A stretch of 64,000 nucleotides of DNA from Sclerodactyla briareus (lineage: Eukaryota; Echinodermata; Holothuroidea; Dendrochirotida; Sclerodactylidae). This document shows, one piece after another, positions 34,931 to 46,209 of this stretch. The notes under the pieces are model-generated. The model saw only the letters and a program-made list of their open reading frames with translations, searched no databases and was not told the origin of the DNA. The position numbers and the translations under genes are program-made. The stretch lies in NCBI GenBank assembly GCA_026419785.1, contig JAODTK010002543.1, positions 1 through 64,000 of the forward strand, given 5' to 3'. The first letter of the stretch is position 1; the number at the start of each line of letters is the position of its first letter.

Positions 34931-36129
34931 GACGGCTTACACGGGCGACATCTTAGCAAAGCTTGTGTTTGTCCCGGGCAGGTAACGGGCAGTAAGGCAA
35001 ATGCCCCGTAAGTGCCATAACCTTTTGCAATCCTGTGGGCGCCTGAGAGGAATTCCGTTGCTGCTAACGTGTAGTTGGAGTCCGCATGCCAGTCGGCTCC
35101 CCGAGACAAAACCAAGTCGCAGTCAAGTGAACGGTACGCTATAATCCGTGGTCGACCAAGACCTAAGTTCCACCAAGTCTAACTTGACAAACTGTGTTTA
35201 GGCCAAAACCTAGGCCCTAATAACGTTAAGATTCGCACGATCGTACGAAAAAACAGAGTCGAAAAATCAAACCAACAACACTCTCTCGGAGTGTCCAACA
35301 TTTTTCAGATTGAAAATACGTTACCAAAGCTTTTGAGGACAAAGATTGTCCGACATCTGTTCTCTAGAAGGGTAAGTTATGCACGAAAAATTCTTAGAAT
35401 CTATACTTGTGAAGTTTCGGCTGGCATAAATTGGAATGGTGAGGGTTGCACACCTCATGCCAGACACTTTGCATGATCCTAGCTAGCTGGTGTTGGCAAT
35501 ACTGGCAAGGTTATTGTACAAGTAAGTGCAGTCAGCGCAATAAATTGGGAATACCTTTATAAGATACCAGGTAGCGCATACTAAACACATACTGATGACT
35601 ACCTCAAAATGTAGTAGATAACTGCAGTCTCACCGTAAGCTGGTGAAGAATGAAGTAGAAATAATTCCTATTACAAATCAACTAAGCTCATATAACACCT
35701 ACTAGATACCGCCTCGAAGGGGAGATAATAAATCTTGTAGGACATATTAGATGGATGTGTTCTGACCAGTTCGCAGGGGGAAGAATGAAAAATAGTTTAT
35801 CAATACAGGATCGCTCTTACTGACACATACTAAATGATGTGTGGAATTGCATATTAGCTGGTCCAAGAAGAAGTTCAGTTTTTCCTCAATTCGCGAGGTA
35901 TATAGCTTCATTTTGTTCGTCATGTATGTATAATTTATAATATAATATTATAATATAATATAATTACAAAAATCAAATGCAAGAACCCTTTGTCACAATC
36001 TTTTCCTAGAATGATGGGTTCTTGCATCTAATCTGGATCAATTTTGATCTGTTATGTACGCTGATATTAAATTTCATTATTTGTAGCTCCTTAAAAGTCA
36101 CCATGAGACACGTGTTTTTTTTTATTACT

Positions 36130-36210
36130 ATTATCATATATATATATATATATATCTATATATATATATATATATATATTATATAATAGTTATATATATA
36201 TATATATAAA
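36130..36210. repeat. TA microsatellite
   Basis: Interrupted (TA)n blocks across about 36,136-36,208 in transporter intron 8. An AATAT-type palindromic tract lies nearby at 35,937-35,962. Confidence 0.95.
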
Positions 36211-36254
36211 TAGATAATCACAAGAACATCAGTGAAAACCTGTATGACATTGAT

Positions 36255-36400
36255 AAATGGAGACAGAAGGCGTGGACAGGCTCGTAACATCTGGAAGTGA
36301 TACGGGATTCAAACCCGCGGAACCTCTTGTTTTTAACACGGTGCCAATCGGTCTACCAACAACTGGTGGTCTTGAACCTGGCGAGGAACATGATACTTTT
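36255..36400 (-). mobile_element. tRNA-derived SINE, family 4
   Basis: On the minus strand GGTAGACCGATTGGCACCGT resembles an A-box half and GGGTTTGAATCCCGT a B-box, preceded by AAGAGGTTCCGC. The minus strand at 40,160-40,270 has the same arrangement, with AAGAGGTTCGCAGTTCAAAT + CCCGG. Two copies argue for a SINE family. It lies in the transporter intron, same strand. Confidence 0.6.
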
Positions 36401-36594
36401 AAAACTAAACCGTGGGATCCTCCATCTATACTGAACTAAGCCCTGTTCTCTATTTTGATACTATGAGTTCATGGTGATACAATTCCATGGACTACAATAA
36501 CATAGTCTTTTTTTTTCAAGCAGGATATTTAGGGCAACCCCACTCTTAACCTAATGTATTTCTGAGAGAGTCTGCTCACATTTTCAAAGACTAC

Positions 36595-36672
36595 CAGTCC
36601 AAGTGCAATCAGCATTCGGCCCCTCAGGTTTCTCCTCGAACTGCAAAGAACCAGGCACTGCTGTGTTCGATT
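36595..36672 (-). CDS. Sugar transporter exon, loop end to TM7 start
   Basis: A 78-bp, 26-codon exon in phase 0 at both ends, matching its neighbours. The acceptor is excellent (a long C/T tract ending CAAACAG) and the donor is CTG/GTAGTC. It ends with SSRRNLRGRMLIALGL, which corresponds to the RxNMRxRxxIGLxL block just before TM7 in GLUT10/12-type proteins. No indel. It lies 8.5 kb upstream of the next exon because intron 8 is filled with transposon sequence. Confidence 0.82.
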
Positions 36673-37014
36673 CTGTTTGGGAGAGAGCGGAAAGCAAAAG
36701 CAATGTTACTATAAGCTGTTTCACTATTGCACAGCTGTTTACCGTTAGGCAGATGATAATTCTCCATAGCGCTGTCATTACCGGCTATTTTTTAACTGTT
36801 ACCGCCCTTCTATACCAAGACCGAATCATACCATGTTATACCATTTAATTGTTGATGAGTATGGGTGGATTTTTGCTCAAGTTTTGTGCTGACAGGATGT
36901 GGGGAATTTTGAAAGATCACCCCTGCACACTGTGTGTGCAACATCCGATAGCCAGTGTACCCCGATGGTTTTTGACATCATAAAATTATCTTCTTAGAAC
37001 ACATTTCTCCCCTT

Positions 37015-37200
37015 ATCGAGTGGCTGGCACAGTTAGGAGAGTGTTGGCCTCCCACCCGGCTAATTCAGGTTCGAATCCTGGTTGGGTTATACCAAAGACT
37101 TTGAAAATTGTACCTGTTGCCTCCTCGCTGGGCGCTCAGCACAAGAAACTGGGACAAGAAAGGAAGCTGCTCCGTCCCGTCATCTGACATTCACAGCAGG
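37015..37200 (+). mobile_element. tRNA-derived SINE, family 1
   Basis: A-box-like TGGCACAGTTAGGAGAGTG (37,023-37,041) and B-box GGTTCGAATCC (37,069-37,079) form a tRNA head. The body ATACCAAAGACTTTGAAAAT then GTACCTGTTGCC and GGGCGCTCAGCACAAG matches the copy at 8.2 kb. A CTTT-rich tail extends to about 37,300, close to the downstream end of the transporter TM6 exon. Confidence 0.78.
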
Positions 37201-37366
37201 TGGACTCGGCCGAGGTGTCGGTATCATTGGTTCCCCGCAGCTATGCACTTTTCATAATGTAGGCTCTAAATTTTTCTCTTTCTTTTTCTTTCCTCTCTTC
37301 TTTGGCCAGAACCACGAATGCTGCCGCTCCCCAAAAGCCTGGCTGACAAATGTTGAATAAACTGAC

Positions 37367-37557
37367 CTGATCAAGGTGTAGTGCACACCTCAGTTCTTCC
37401 ACTCTTCCTGGATGGTCTGGTGTTCCTCGGAGACGAGAGAGAGTATCATGAGCCTCTGTGTCCTTCCCAGTCACACAGGAATCTGGAGGTCTGGAAGCAG
37501 GTACATACCAACAGCCTGGACAATGGCAGGGATCGCTGAGAGCAGGACATAAATCTC
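37367..37557 (-). CDS. Sugar transporter exon, TM6 and cytoplasmic loop, two frame breaks
   Basis: Acceptor ATTCCACAG, donor CAG/GTCAGT. Three family-matching blocks occur in order in shifting frames: (G)WRFM, then LLSAIPAIVQAVGMYLLP (TM6), then SRFLCVTGKDTEAHDTLSRL and RGTPDHPGRVEELR. This is the GWRxMxxLxxxPAxxQ to LPxSPRFL region and the start of the large cytoplasmic loop. A missing base after WRFM and a further indel between LLP and SRFL are required. A GTATGT inside TM6 looks like a donor, but the transporter text continues through it. Confidence 0.8.
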
Positions 37558-37610
37558 CTGTGGAATGTTAAGAATGAGAGGGTATTAAGAGCCTCTATAT
37601 TCTCATAGAG

Positions 37611-37868
37611 TCATCAGCAGGAATCTGAGAGAGGCTGAGAGCAGAAAATACCGCTAGCCTACAAACTGACTGACCCCAGAATGACGTTGAAATGAACAGT
37701 TCTCATGAATGCTCACCATGGGGTACACCACCGAAAGCATCATCAGCAGGAATCTGAGAGAGGCTGAGAGCAGAAAATACCGCTAGCCTACAAACTGACT
37801 GACCCCAAAATGACGTTGAAATGAACAGTTCTCATGAATGCTCACCATGGGGTAACACACCGACTGTG
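37611..37868. repeat. 129-bp tandem duplication
   Basis: TCATCAGCAG begins at 37,611 and again at 37,740. About 115 of each 129 bases match nearly perfectly, differing at one A/G near 37,679 and at the unit end. Recent. Intronic, about 55 bp upstream (in gene orientation) of the TM6 exon acceptor. The junction creates an exon-like minus text FLLMMLSVVYPM between CTCTCAG and GTGAGC, which does not fit the transporter phases. Confidence 0.92.
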
Positions 37869-38079
37869 TTTGAACTTGAACCAGGACATCCATGTTGAAC
37901 TTAGCTTGTTTACAAGGTAGATGTCACACATACATAAACTAGTGCAGGCCTGTAAACCGCCAACATGTATATAATCGAGAGCTACAAACCTCCAATGAAG
38001 AGGGTGGAGTGTGTACATCAAAAATGTTTTCCTCCACAACAAATATAGCATTTGATATATATTAACCATATACCTTCAC

Positions 38080-39200
38080 CGCCTGCCACCATGCTCACCA
38101 TGGAAGTCCTCTGACAAGGCATGGCCATGCCATTCCTTGTCTCACCAAGGCATCACGCCTGTCTGAGACAGGGAATACCTTCCTTGGAATTACAGGGGAT
38201 ACCAGGGGATTGTCAGAGGATCAGGGGTGTTCACCCCTGTTTAATAAAACACCCATGAACACCCATGAATTTGGCCCTAATAAGTTCAATGCTCTATACC
38301 GGTGCAATGAAAACAGAGGAGTGTGTAATTTAAGTTAGGAATCGACAAAGAAACATTAATGGCCCACGAGCATGGAGAAGCAGAGCTGCCGCCACAAGAT
38401 AGTAACTCTTGATTGATTAATTTCCAAGAGAGAAAATGGAAACATAGGCTATACCGTGCAAATATAGCATAGCAAGAATATTGTAAGAGGGTCCGGCCGA
38501 GCTATAGTACAGCCACATTGTGTTATGTATTGGAAATTTTAACCAGAGTTTGTTGTCTGCATTACTGCTGTAGTTCTATCTCAGCTGATGCACGCCCATT
38601 AATATCATGCAAATTTAGCAATGACCCACGACCGGGTCAAGGCATGGACTGCCAAGGCCCCCCCCAAGATTTCACCATAATCATGGGTAGAGTAGCCCAG
38701 ACTTGATTCAGGAGAGGCTACAGTATGAGGAAGGACGGAATCTGGATGAAAATAAAATTGTTGAACTCTACAATCAATCAATCCATCAGTGTGTATTATG
38801 TGTATGTGTGATGCCTTCTTGTCACTTGTCTGCATGATATCTAATCAAGGCAACCATGTACCAAGTGCACATTAGGTACACAGGTTGCACATGTATGCTG
38901 AGGAAGAACCCTAATGTTCATGGTGCGAGTTGAAGGTTGTTCAAGTTGTGAGACGGCATACCTTGAAAAGCCTGTCAGCATGATGATCCCACAGTTACCA
39001 CATGATGTAATATCTCATAGGCCTATCTCGCAATTGCTGACAATTGCAGTGTTAATACAAAGGTTGTTACGATATGAGAGCAATTGTCAGTTTGGAAAGT
39101 ATGAAATTGGGTACAAACTACAATATATTTCGAGACTGCAAGGAAAAGCCTGGATATCCCTACCGTCTATATACCTAGACTAGGCCTACACACTCATGGG
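38080..39200. other. Intronic repeats, no exon
   Basis: At 38,870-38,970 there is a plus copy of the ~150-bp unit clustered at 57.0-57.5 kb (TTGCACATGTATGCTGAG..., then GAACCCTAATGTTCATGGTG). The rest is unassigned. Confidence 0.45.
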
Positions 39201-39689
39201 CCTAGCAGCCCAATCTCATTTGGAGGTGGGGGGGGGTGGGGCTGTGACAATTTTCCAGAGAAATTTGAATTGTTTGAGGGTCACATGCAGTCGACTACCT
39301 AAAAGGAGCGGAACCATCGGTGGTGCGAGGCGTAGTTTTCGGTAATATAACCCTTTTGGATTGCAGGAAATGGCCCCAGATGGTGCATTCAATATGTACG
39401 AATGATTCTATAATAATCTTATTTTTAGTGGCAGTACAACCTTTCATCCATTTCTCCCTCCCATGCTCTATATATGTGTGTGTGAGCCGACCATATACGA
39501 TATCATGTGCTGTCAGGGCTCTGATAAACCACATCACTTCTAGTTGTGCAGACTGGTCAGATGAATATGTATTGCTGCTTAATATATGCACCCTTCATAG
39601 TCCAGGTTATTCAAGGGTTTGCAATCACCTCAGCATCTACCAATTTGGGGAATATCAAGAGACTTCTGAAGACCATCCTGGTCCAGAAG

Positions 39690-40010
39690 TATCTCAGCTG
39701 ACTCTTCGGAGCACATTTGAACAATGTCTCGGAATTGGATACCTGCGCTTTAGAATTATAACTATTAATTCTTATTTTTATTATAGTCCGGTCGAGTGGA
39801 GGCAGGTGATTGGACGGCGGGTGACATGGCTAGGTGCCTTCCCGGCATGTGCTCCCATGAGTGAGTGTGTGCATAATGCAGTGACTGTTGACTCCTTCAA
39901 AAGATCACTGAGAACTTCTTTGCTGCTCAGTGATTGATTGTATTAACTCGTAAAGCGTTGTGAGATTTTCCTCTGTAAGCACTAATGAATCCATTCAGTG
40001 TAATTATACT
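39690..40010 (+). mobile_element. LINE 3' end fragment
   Basis: HNAVTVDSFKRSLRTSLL at about 39,869-39,922 matches the (WNxLP)xxVRNxxSxxxFKxxLKTxLF terminus of CR1/L2-type elements, followed by a non-coding tail with TAAAGCGTTGTGAGATTTTC. Upstream text is too worn to place. Confidence 0.6.
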
Positions 40011-40159
40011 TTGGTGCGCCTGTTACATGTGAAATTTTGTCAACTTTAATATTCTCCCTCAAAATACAAAACTAGAGAACCATATTCAAGGAAGGTGAGT
40101 GAAAACCTTTAGCGAGATACAGACGGAGAACAGAAGGTTGGAAAATTGGAAGTGGTGAG

Positions 40160-40270
40160 GAAGCGAGTGAGGCAGCTCATGGGCTCCACCGGGATTTGAA
40201 CTGCGAACCTCTTTTTACGATAAATTTGGGAAACTGTTTCATCCATCATGTGCCTCGCTGGCATTGTGTA
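40160..40270 (-). mobile_element. tRNA-derived SINE, family 4
   Basis: Minus-strand B-box region GCAGTTCAAATCCCGGTGGA with the AAGAGGTTCG lead shared with the copy at 36.3 kb. It sits just upstream, in genomic order, of the TM5 exon, in an intron. Confidence 0.55.
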
Positions 40271-40396
40271 ATATCGCTAGTAAAGTGTGTGATCACATGG
40301 AGCAACAGCCTTCACCTACAAAGACCCGAATGGAGCAGTGATGACTGGGAGAGGTGTAGTCACAATTGGACTTGAGCACGGCCAATAGGGACTTAC

Positions 40397-40500
40397 CATC
40401 CACCTTCTGTGCTGATGAATACGAAGCTGACAAAGTATGCCACGAGGATCCCTAAACAAATTCCAGTCTCATTCAGCAGAACCAGCGATCCACGTTTATC
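40397..40500 (-). CDS. Sugar transporter exon with TM5
   Basis: Acceptor TTTCAAG, donor TG/GTAAGT. It is 104 bp, phase 0 to phase 2, without interruption. It reads DKRGSLVLLNETGICLGIL followed by VAYFVSFVFISTEGGW. This matches the family block (P)xxRGxLxxLNxxxxxxGILxxY at the TM4-TM5 loop and TM5, including the invariant Arg-Gly. The terminal Trp codon is split by the intron and completed by G in the next exon. Confidence 0.88.
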
Positions 40501-40759
40501 CTTGAAAGAGAAAAAGAGGAGTATTTCTTGTCAAAGGTGGCTAGTTACATGCATTCATTCTCCACGACAAAAGAATAAGGATAGGTTAACATTGTTGTAC
40601 GATAGGCAGTGAACTTGAAGCCTGGTGGGCTCGTCAGGGTACACTCACTGGAGGAAAGTTTGTACTGCAATAATATAACTTAGCATGACAGGCCCAACCC
40701 CAACTCCCAAACAGAACTCCATAACAACTACAACTACAACCCTTCTGCTCCCACTATTA

Positions 40760-40975
40760 TGACAAGAGTCTCCAGGTCTTTGACCCATCGATCAAAAAAT
40801 GTTGTGACCAAGTTTGGTCAAGATCCATCGAAGCACAACATTTGTTGGCCAAAGAAAGCGAGAGTGAATACAGACTTAATATATAGATACGGTAGATAGA
40901 ATGACATGGGCATTACAATAAGCCCAACCAGCATAGCTGGGACCTTGAATAAAAATTTCTTGAACACCCTGAAGA
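40760..40975 (+). repeat. Hairpin-tailed repeat, worn copy
   Basis: GACCAAGTTTGGTCAAGATCCATCGAAGCACAACATTTGTTGGCC, GATAGAATGACATGGGCATT and CCCAACCAGCATAGCTGGG (40,932-40,950) match the copy at 41.0-41.3 kb in order. Stem partly degraded. Confidence 0.65.
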
Positions 40976-41029
40976 ACAGCTGTAGACCATCAATATGACT
41001 AAACATCAGCACTGTGCACCAAATTTGTA

Positions 41030-41295
41030 GGAGAAGTAGCGTTTTGCAGTTTTTCCACTTATTGGCCCATTGTGCCCCTTTAATGCCATTTGACCTTGAC
41101 CTTCAGGTGGTCAACGATGACCCATCAGTCAATAAACATTGTGGCCAAGTCTTGTCGAGATTCATCAAAGCACAAACATTTTGTGGCCCGAAAACTAAAA
41201 GTTTACAGACTGGATAGATGGAAGGACAGATAGAGATAGATAGAAAACATGGGCATCAAAATAGCTCAACCAGCATAGCTGGTTTGAGCTAAAAA
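41030..41295 (+). repeat. Hairpin-tailed repeat, best copy
   Basis: Body with TTTGACCTTGACCTTCAGGT, AATAAACATTGTGGCCAAGT and CAAAGCACAAACATTTTGTG, then GATA-like text, ACATGGGCATCAAAATAGCT and a tail hairpin with arms 41,264-41,275 and 41,280-41,291 (AGCTCAACCAGC and GCTGGTTTGAGCT, one bulge). Four copies in this window end at the same hairpin, so the hairpin is the true 3' terminus of the element. Confidence 0.75.
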
Positions 41296-41703
41296 TGCTG
41301 TCTGCTGGACAAACACTCATTTTCCCCGTACAATCCAGGAGCATACAGGACATCTGACGACTTCCTTAACCAATTCCCAACAGTGCAACAAACCCATAAA
41401 TGGTGTCTGTCTATCGACAGATGACATTGGAAAAAGAAGAATGGAAGTGATCTAGTGTATTAGGAACCAGATGAAAGAGGGCAGCAGACAGGTTTTGATG
41501 TCTAAGAAACTGCTCCAATTACTTAGTACTGGTTACGGATTAATAAACACATTGCTGTTTAGTGACACACTGTTATCACTTATTATCAAAACCATCTCAA
41601 TTGCCACATTCAAATTTTCTGAGAATGCACTTTCAATTTTTTCCCCCATTCATAAGCCTTGTGAAAACAAGAAGGCGGACTATGATAGATGCTCAAAACT
41701 CAC

Positions 41704-41788
41704 CGGAGGGGATATTTCAGAAACATAGACACACTCGCCAGTTCCTGATACTGCCATGGCAACACCAGCAATCAGTTCGACCTAGGAC
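41704..41788 (-). CDS. Sugar transporter exon with TM4, one extra base
   Basis: Acceptor ATTATTAG after a T-rich tract, donor CCG/GTGAGT. The first codons read VLGR, then after one extra base the frame reads LIAGVAMAVSGTGECVYVSE. The family pattern is VGRxxxGxxxGxxxxxxxVYxSEI, so both halves fit and the phase of both neighbours is respected only if one base is removed (85 instead of 84 bp). Using a second AG seven bases on gives an in-frame 78-bp exon that lacks the conserved Gly-Arg. The extra base sits in GGTCGAACTG. Confidence 0.75.
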
Positions 41789-42079
41789 CTAATAATGAAA
41801 AACAAAAGATATACATATACTTAGTACTATTAGTTTAGTTCGAGTTTAGTTCAATATGAGAGGGGCAGGGAGAATAGAAAATAATCCTAAGAATTTGCCC
41901 ACATCAAGACAATAGGGTCACAGCCCTGTCTCCGCCTTTTTTCACAACAGTGGTTGTTTCATTTCGCATTATATATTTTTACCAAAGTTGAAAGAGAGCA
42001 AATTGCCAGTTAGCAATCAATAACAGCAAAATCAAAAAAGCCTATACATATATAGTTGAATATGGTTTGTCAGCCTCCA

Positions 42080-42450
42080 AGCACGCTACTGTGAGAATGT
42101 GACTAAAATTGCCCAAGTTAGGCAAATTGACACATTACTGACACACCTACCAAGTTTCATGGATACCCGATCAAATTTAAATTCACATAACTATGAAAAT
42201 CAGACATGTTGAATGACCTCCAGTGACCTTGAATCCATGTTAAAGTTCCATTCAGCCTTTGAAATATTCGAGAAAATAAGCATCAATGATATTGAAAATG
42301 AATGCCATCATTCCATGCCTCATCCACAAGAAGAACTTCAGCCAAAAATTACAGCACTCAAATCATTTCTATTCTTGGAGAAAACGTTGATCAGTCCGCG
42401 GCTTTTCAAGAGAGCCCGCCGGCCACAACAAATGTATATGTTCCACCACA
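42080..42450 (+). repeat. Dispersed repeat, pair of 16.83-17.10 kb
   Basis: Same landmarks as the copy beside the transporter stop. Here preceded by AATGACCTCCAGTGACCTTG, a text type shared with the TGACCT-rich repeat families at 27 and 43 kb. Confidence 0.6.
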
Positions 42451-43329
42451 GGGACCTATTCCACGAAATTACGAATTTTGACCTAATACTATCGTTTCAG
42501 TCATCATACATATTTTTTCCTCCATTGGTTCAATTGTAGGTTTTATATCAGTCAATACAATGGATTGCTACAGTAGGTTAGCTTTTTATTGCTGGAAATG
42601 AGTGACATGAAATAAAAGCTGATTTCAGAACTAAAAGTAAACCATACCCACCAGGTTTCCATAAAGTCCACGGACCTTTAGGATCGTCTAAATTATGCAA
42701 ATTAGTACTTGTATCTTGTATCTGTACCTATGTGCCAAACCAATCACCATAGTTCCTATGGTTCGTCTGTAAACTTGCTATGGAACTTGAACAATAAATT
42801 GAATAAATTAGGGTAATTACCTTACTTAGTAAGTGACTTTCATGCCCAAAAACTAGTCAGATCGTATTCCCAACCCAGATACTACAATACAAAATTTCAT
42901 CAAAATTTGTCTTACTGTTTAGGGGGGGGGGGGAATCCTGCTAATGAGAAAGTGTGATACGCACACATTTAAACACAAATACATACCAAAGAGATAAAAA
43001 AGTATCTTTCTGAACTCTGTTCAGGTGAGGCAAAGAAAGTAAACCACTATTTTTAGAAGGCATTCACACTCTTGAAAAGAAAATAATAAAAAAAATTCTG
43101 GGAGGCTTTTCTACTCAATGGTAAATAAGTCTAAAAAAAATAATATTCCTGAATGTCGACTGCTATGTTTGCCATGAAGCTGAAGACAATCATGACCCTT
43201 ATTACTTTGTAACATTGGAAAACTCAGAGAAGTGATTGAAAGAAAGACCATCTAATCTCTATGAACTATTCAACCAGAGAGCCAAAAGGCTAAGTGATTC
43301 CTTTAACGGCTCGAGCTGATCGAGTTGAT

Positions 43330-43480
43330 ATTGTTTACAGACCTGGCCTCTGCTGACCAAAAATGATATTCGACCTGCATGAGTTCATGTTCTCATCAAT
43401 CCATCCAGGTGGGGCCGAGTTTATCATGTTTACAAGCCAGAACTGACCAAAATATCCATTTCCCACAATTCCCACCAGGA
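43330..43480 (+). repeat. Single copy of the 27-kb repeat family
   Basis: GACCTGCATGAGTTCATGTT, CTCATCAATCCATCCAGGTG, GGGCCGAGTTTATCATGTTT in the same order as at 27.0-27.7 kb. Confidence 0.6.
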
Positions 43481-43718
43481 ACAATAGGGCACTTGTACAT
43501 CCTCGAGCAGGCTATACAATACTTTTCAAAATAGCAAGTTTTCCCCCAATTTCCACATTTTTACTAGGAAATGAGCCCCAATTTACACTAAAATATTAGC
43601 TTTGTACCCCCCAGAAGAATCAGCATACCGATTTTTCAGCTCGATCAGAATAAACATTGTTGTAACACCAATCATGCCCCAACAAGTTTTCAGAATTTTC
43701 ATCCTCTTGACCTCAGAT

Positions 43719-43980
43719 GACCTTTGACCCGACCCCCAGAAAACTAGAATTAATACTCATTATGGGAACCCACATACCGAGTGTTGTCCAGAGGAGAAGG
43801 GGCACGACCTTTGACCTGACTCCAGAAAACTAGAGTTAATACGCATTATGGGAACCCACATACCGAGTGTTGTCCAGAGGAGAAGGGGCACGACCTTTGA
43901 CCTGACTCCAGAAAACTAGAGTTAATACGCATTATGGGAACCCACATACCAAGTGTTGCCCAAAAGAGGAGGGGCACCAC
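43719..43980 (+). repeat. 86-bp tandem repeat, three units
   Basis: Starts GACCTTTGACC at 43,719, 43,806 and 43,892. Each unit contains CCAGAAAACTAGA, CATTATGGGAACCCACATAC and CGAGTGTTGTCCAGAGGAGA. Units 2 and 3 are nearly identical. Related in wording to the 27-kb family. Confidence 0.9.
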
Positions 43981-44096
43981 CTTTCTCTGACTCCTACAGG
44001 GCAGGCGGTCAATTCAAGCTCCCCTGTACTGATGATTTATTACGACTCTGGCATTGGTCTCTTGAAGCTCCTACACTGTCTTAATATAAAACATAC

Positions 44097-44202
44097 CAGT
44101 GTGTGATAGGACTCAGCCAGTGACATCACTAGAGCACCAATGAAGAAGAGGGCGGTGTTCCCAATAATGGTAGAACGACGCCCGAACCAGTCCAAGAGAA
44201 AC
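44097..44202 (-). CDS. Sugar transporter exon, TM2-TM3 with DWFGRR
   Basis: A clean 106-bp exon, acceptor CACCAG and donor CTG/GTATGT, phase 2 in and phase 0 out, with no indel. It reads FLLDWFGRRSTIIG followed by NTALFFIGALVMSLAES (TM3). D-x-x-GRR between TM2 and TM3 is the conserved cytoplasmic signature of the major facilitator sugar-transporter family, involved in salt bridges with the helix ends. It is one of the best-preserved exons of the gene. Confidence 0.88.
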
Positions 44203-45529
44203 CTGGTGTGGAAAAGCAAAGCCAGTAACAGTAAATGGGAATTATAACTTTATCATATGAAAAAATAGCAATCTTGGAATATGGGAATAAGAGTATAGAC
44301 ATGGCACACATAGAATGCTGTAGCATGGTTCATCTGATACTGTAACTGAAAATATTTCCTTCATTTGGACCCGGATTACCAACAACGAAATCACTCCTTG
44401 GGCTCTCTAAAATGACATATAGCTGTGTCATATTGCACAAAATGTATGAGGAATTGCAGGAAGGAAGGATAACAGAATCAGTGATTTTGGCCTTCTGTCT
44501 CGTTAATTTGTGCACTAGCAGTAGTTTCAGATCTGTCACAACCTTTTGACAATTTCCTCAAGATGTAATTTCACAGGTCACAGGTCAATGAAGCAATGAA
44601 TCTCCTAAGGGAAGTGCAATTTTTGAAAACGTTGAAAAACTTGAAACAGTCACAGGTCTGGAAGTAATTTGCGGAATTTTGTAATTATAGGGTACAAGCT
44701 CAGGCTTAAGACTCGGGTTGCCAGTCCTGGTTATAGGACAATGCTGATGTAAGTAAACGTGTCCTACCACGATCGACAGTACAATTACCTCTATGTCACT
44801 CTGTGTAAATGTTACTTCACATCAGGCATAAGTAAGAGTGTCCACTGCGACCAGCCTACCTGTTTTATGAATGATCGACCTATTTCATTTACCCATCCGA
44901 AAGGTTATGAAGGGCACATTGGTGGCCACAAACTGCCCAATAGGATAAATGTGTGGCGGAATTATATCAATGCAAAATAGGCCCAGACCAGCCTAGTTGA
45001 AGATACATGCACTTATATTTTGTAAACCACAGTCCATCACCATTCTTTAAAGGTCCATTTTATGTTCCTAGGTATCTGATTGGCTACATCATTCCACACA
45101 CCATGTATTTCATCTGCTATGTCTGATCAAGTTGAGCGGCGTTCACGCACAAATCTTGGAAACTAATAAATTTTCCTCATGTCGGTGGACCCATATTTGG
45201 CGGGGGAAACCTTCGGGGCCAGGATTTTGGATACTGGCCATAGTAATGAAAACTGGCAAAGAATACTGAATCACAATCACAGGTTTGTGGAGTGTGAAAA
45301 GGGAATGAACATCTTTTTTTCTGGTGAAGGAGATATTCTTAACATGCTCAAACTTGAGGTAGGTTGAACATTTTAAAATTTGACACCTCTCAGGGGCTAG
45401 GAACCCCTTCCGCGGTCACCAGAGGCTTAGAACTGCACAAAGATTCATGCACAATCTCTATGGTTGCAAATGTTCTGACCTTGGGTAAATACCATCCTAT
45501 AGGACTTTCCTCGTCAGGAAGAATTTTGG

Positions 45530-45645
45530 ATGGGAGGTGTGCAGGGTTTTTCTATGTGGTATACTTGCCAGCGAGGATCGAACCTAAGGCCCATCAAACT
45601 GTGCGAACCTGATACCGCACCTTATTGCAGCTGCAATCCCCCCCC
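45530..45645 (-). mobile_element. Possible tRNA-derived SINE
   Basis: Minus-strand AGGTTCGATCCTCGCTGGCA carries a B-box. Upstream GATTGCAGCTGCAATAAGGT is only weakly A-box-like. Low support; could be a chance B-box. Confidence 0.3.
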
Positions 45646-46209
45646 AGGCACACGGAACTAGGCAATGCTCTTTTGGTGGTACCCGCCTCGTCGTCCCTGC
45701 TCCAATCCAATCCCTTGTGCTAAGCATCCAGCGAGAAGGCAACCACTTATGCAGATTCCTACAGGTACTCTGATTTCAGTGATGACAAGCGTTGTGCATA
45801 TTGCCCATCATATAATTGCTATCGCTCAAATTGCACACAGCTACTCGACGGCACGTGGTAAGTGTGTTCCTAAGTTTTCATCGACCCACGAGGGGGATTT
45901 CCAACACACGCTCATGTTGTTTCTTTTTTCAAACCATGTGTAAGATTTTTTCCTTGGCACAGGGGTAACTATTTTAGCAAAATTGTGGTAAAATCTGGCA
46001 GTTTTTGCTTCGTTATAGTTAATGTATGAATAACCAGGAGTGCTCCACAGGACGATGCGCTCCTCGGTTGAGGGGGGGGGTTTAAAAAAAGTCACTGGTG
46101 TTGCACTCGGGCTGCGAATTAACTCCTGGTCATACTTAATCGATGGTCGAGCGAGGCTTATCGATAGATAAACCCCACTCGCCTGTTGATTGACCCCTAA
46201 TTCACTGAC

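Larger units (their letters stand above)
28662..35555. mobile_element. 6.9-kb element with 20-bp perfect terminal inverted repeat
   Basis: ATTGCGCTGACTGCACTTAC at 28,678-28,697 recurs exactly inverted at 35,522-35,541. Outside it both ends carry CAATTTAT text (with a 4-6-nt gap), so the arms extend to about 28,662 and 35,555. Just inside, the left arm reads CTTTTACCACTCACCTGTGC, nearly identical to the same position of the 0.55-kb element. By chance a 20-bp inverted match is not expected in 64 kb. I find no transposase motif. The interior holds the GC-rich block at 31.5-34.9 kb. It fills intron 8 of the transporter. Confidence 0.65.

Noticed and set aside
37069..37079. Functional tRNA gene
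   Set aside because: A- and B-box are present but the acceptor stem does not close and the body matches another SINE copy at 8.2 kb.
37723..37755. Exon-like FLLMMLSVVYPM between CTCTCAG and GTGAGC
   Set aside because: It spans the junction of the 129-bp duplication, and its phase would create a TGA with the preceding transporter exon.
39320..39937. 205-codon plus ORF as a gene
   Set aside because: Its C-terminal end is the 3' terminus of a LINE and the rest has no domain.
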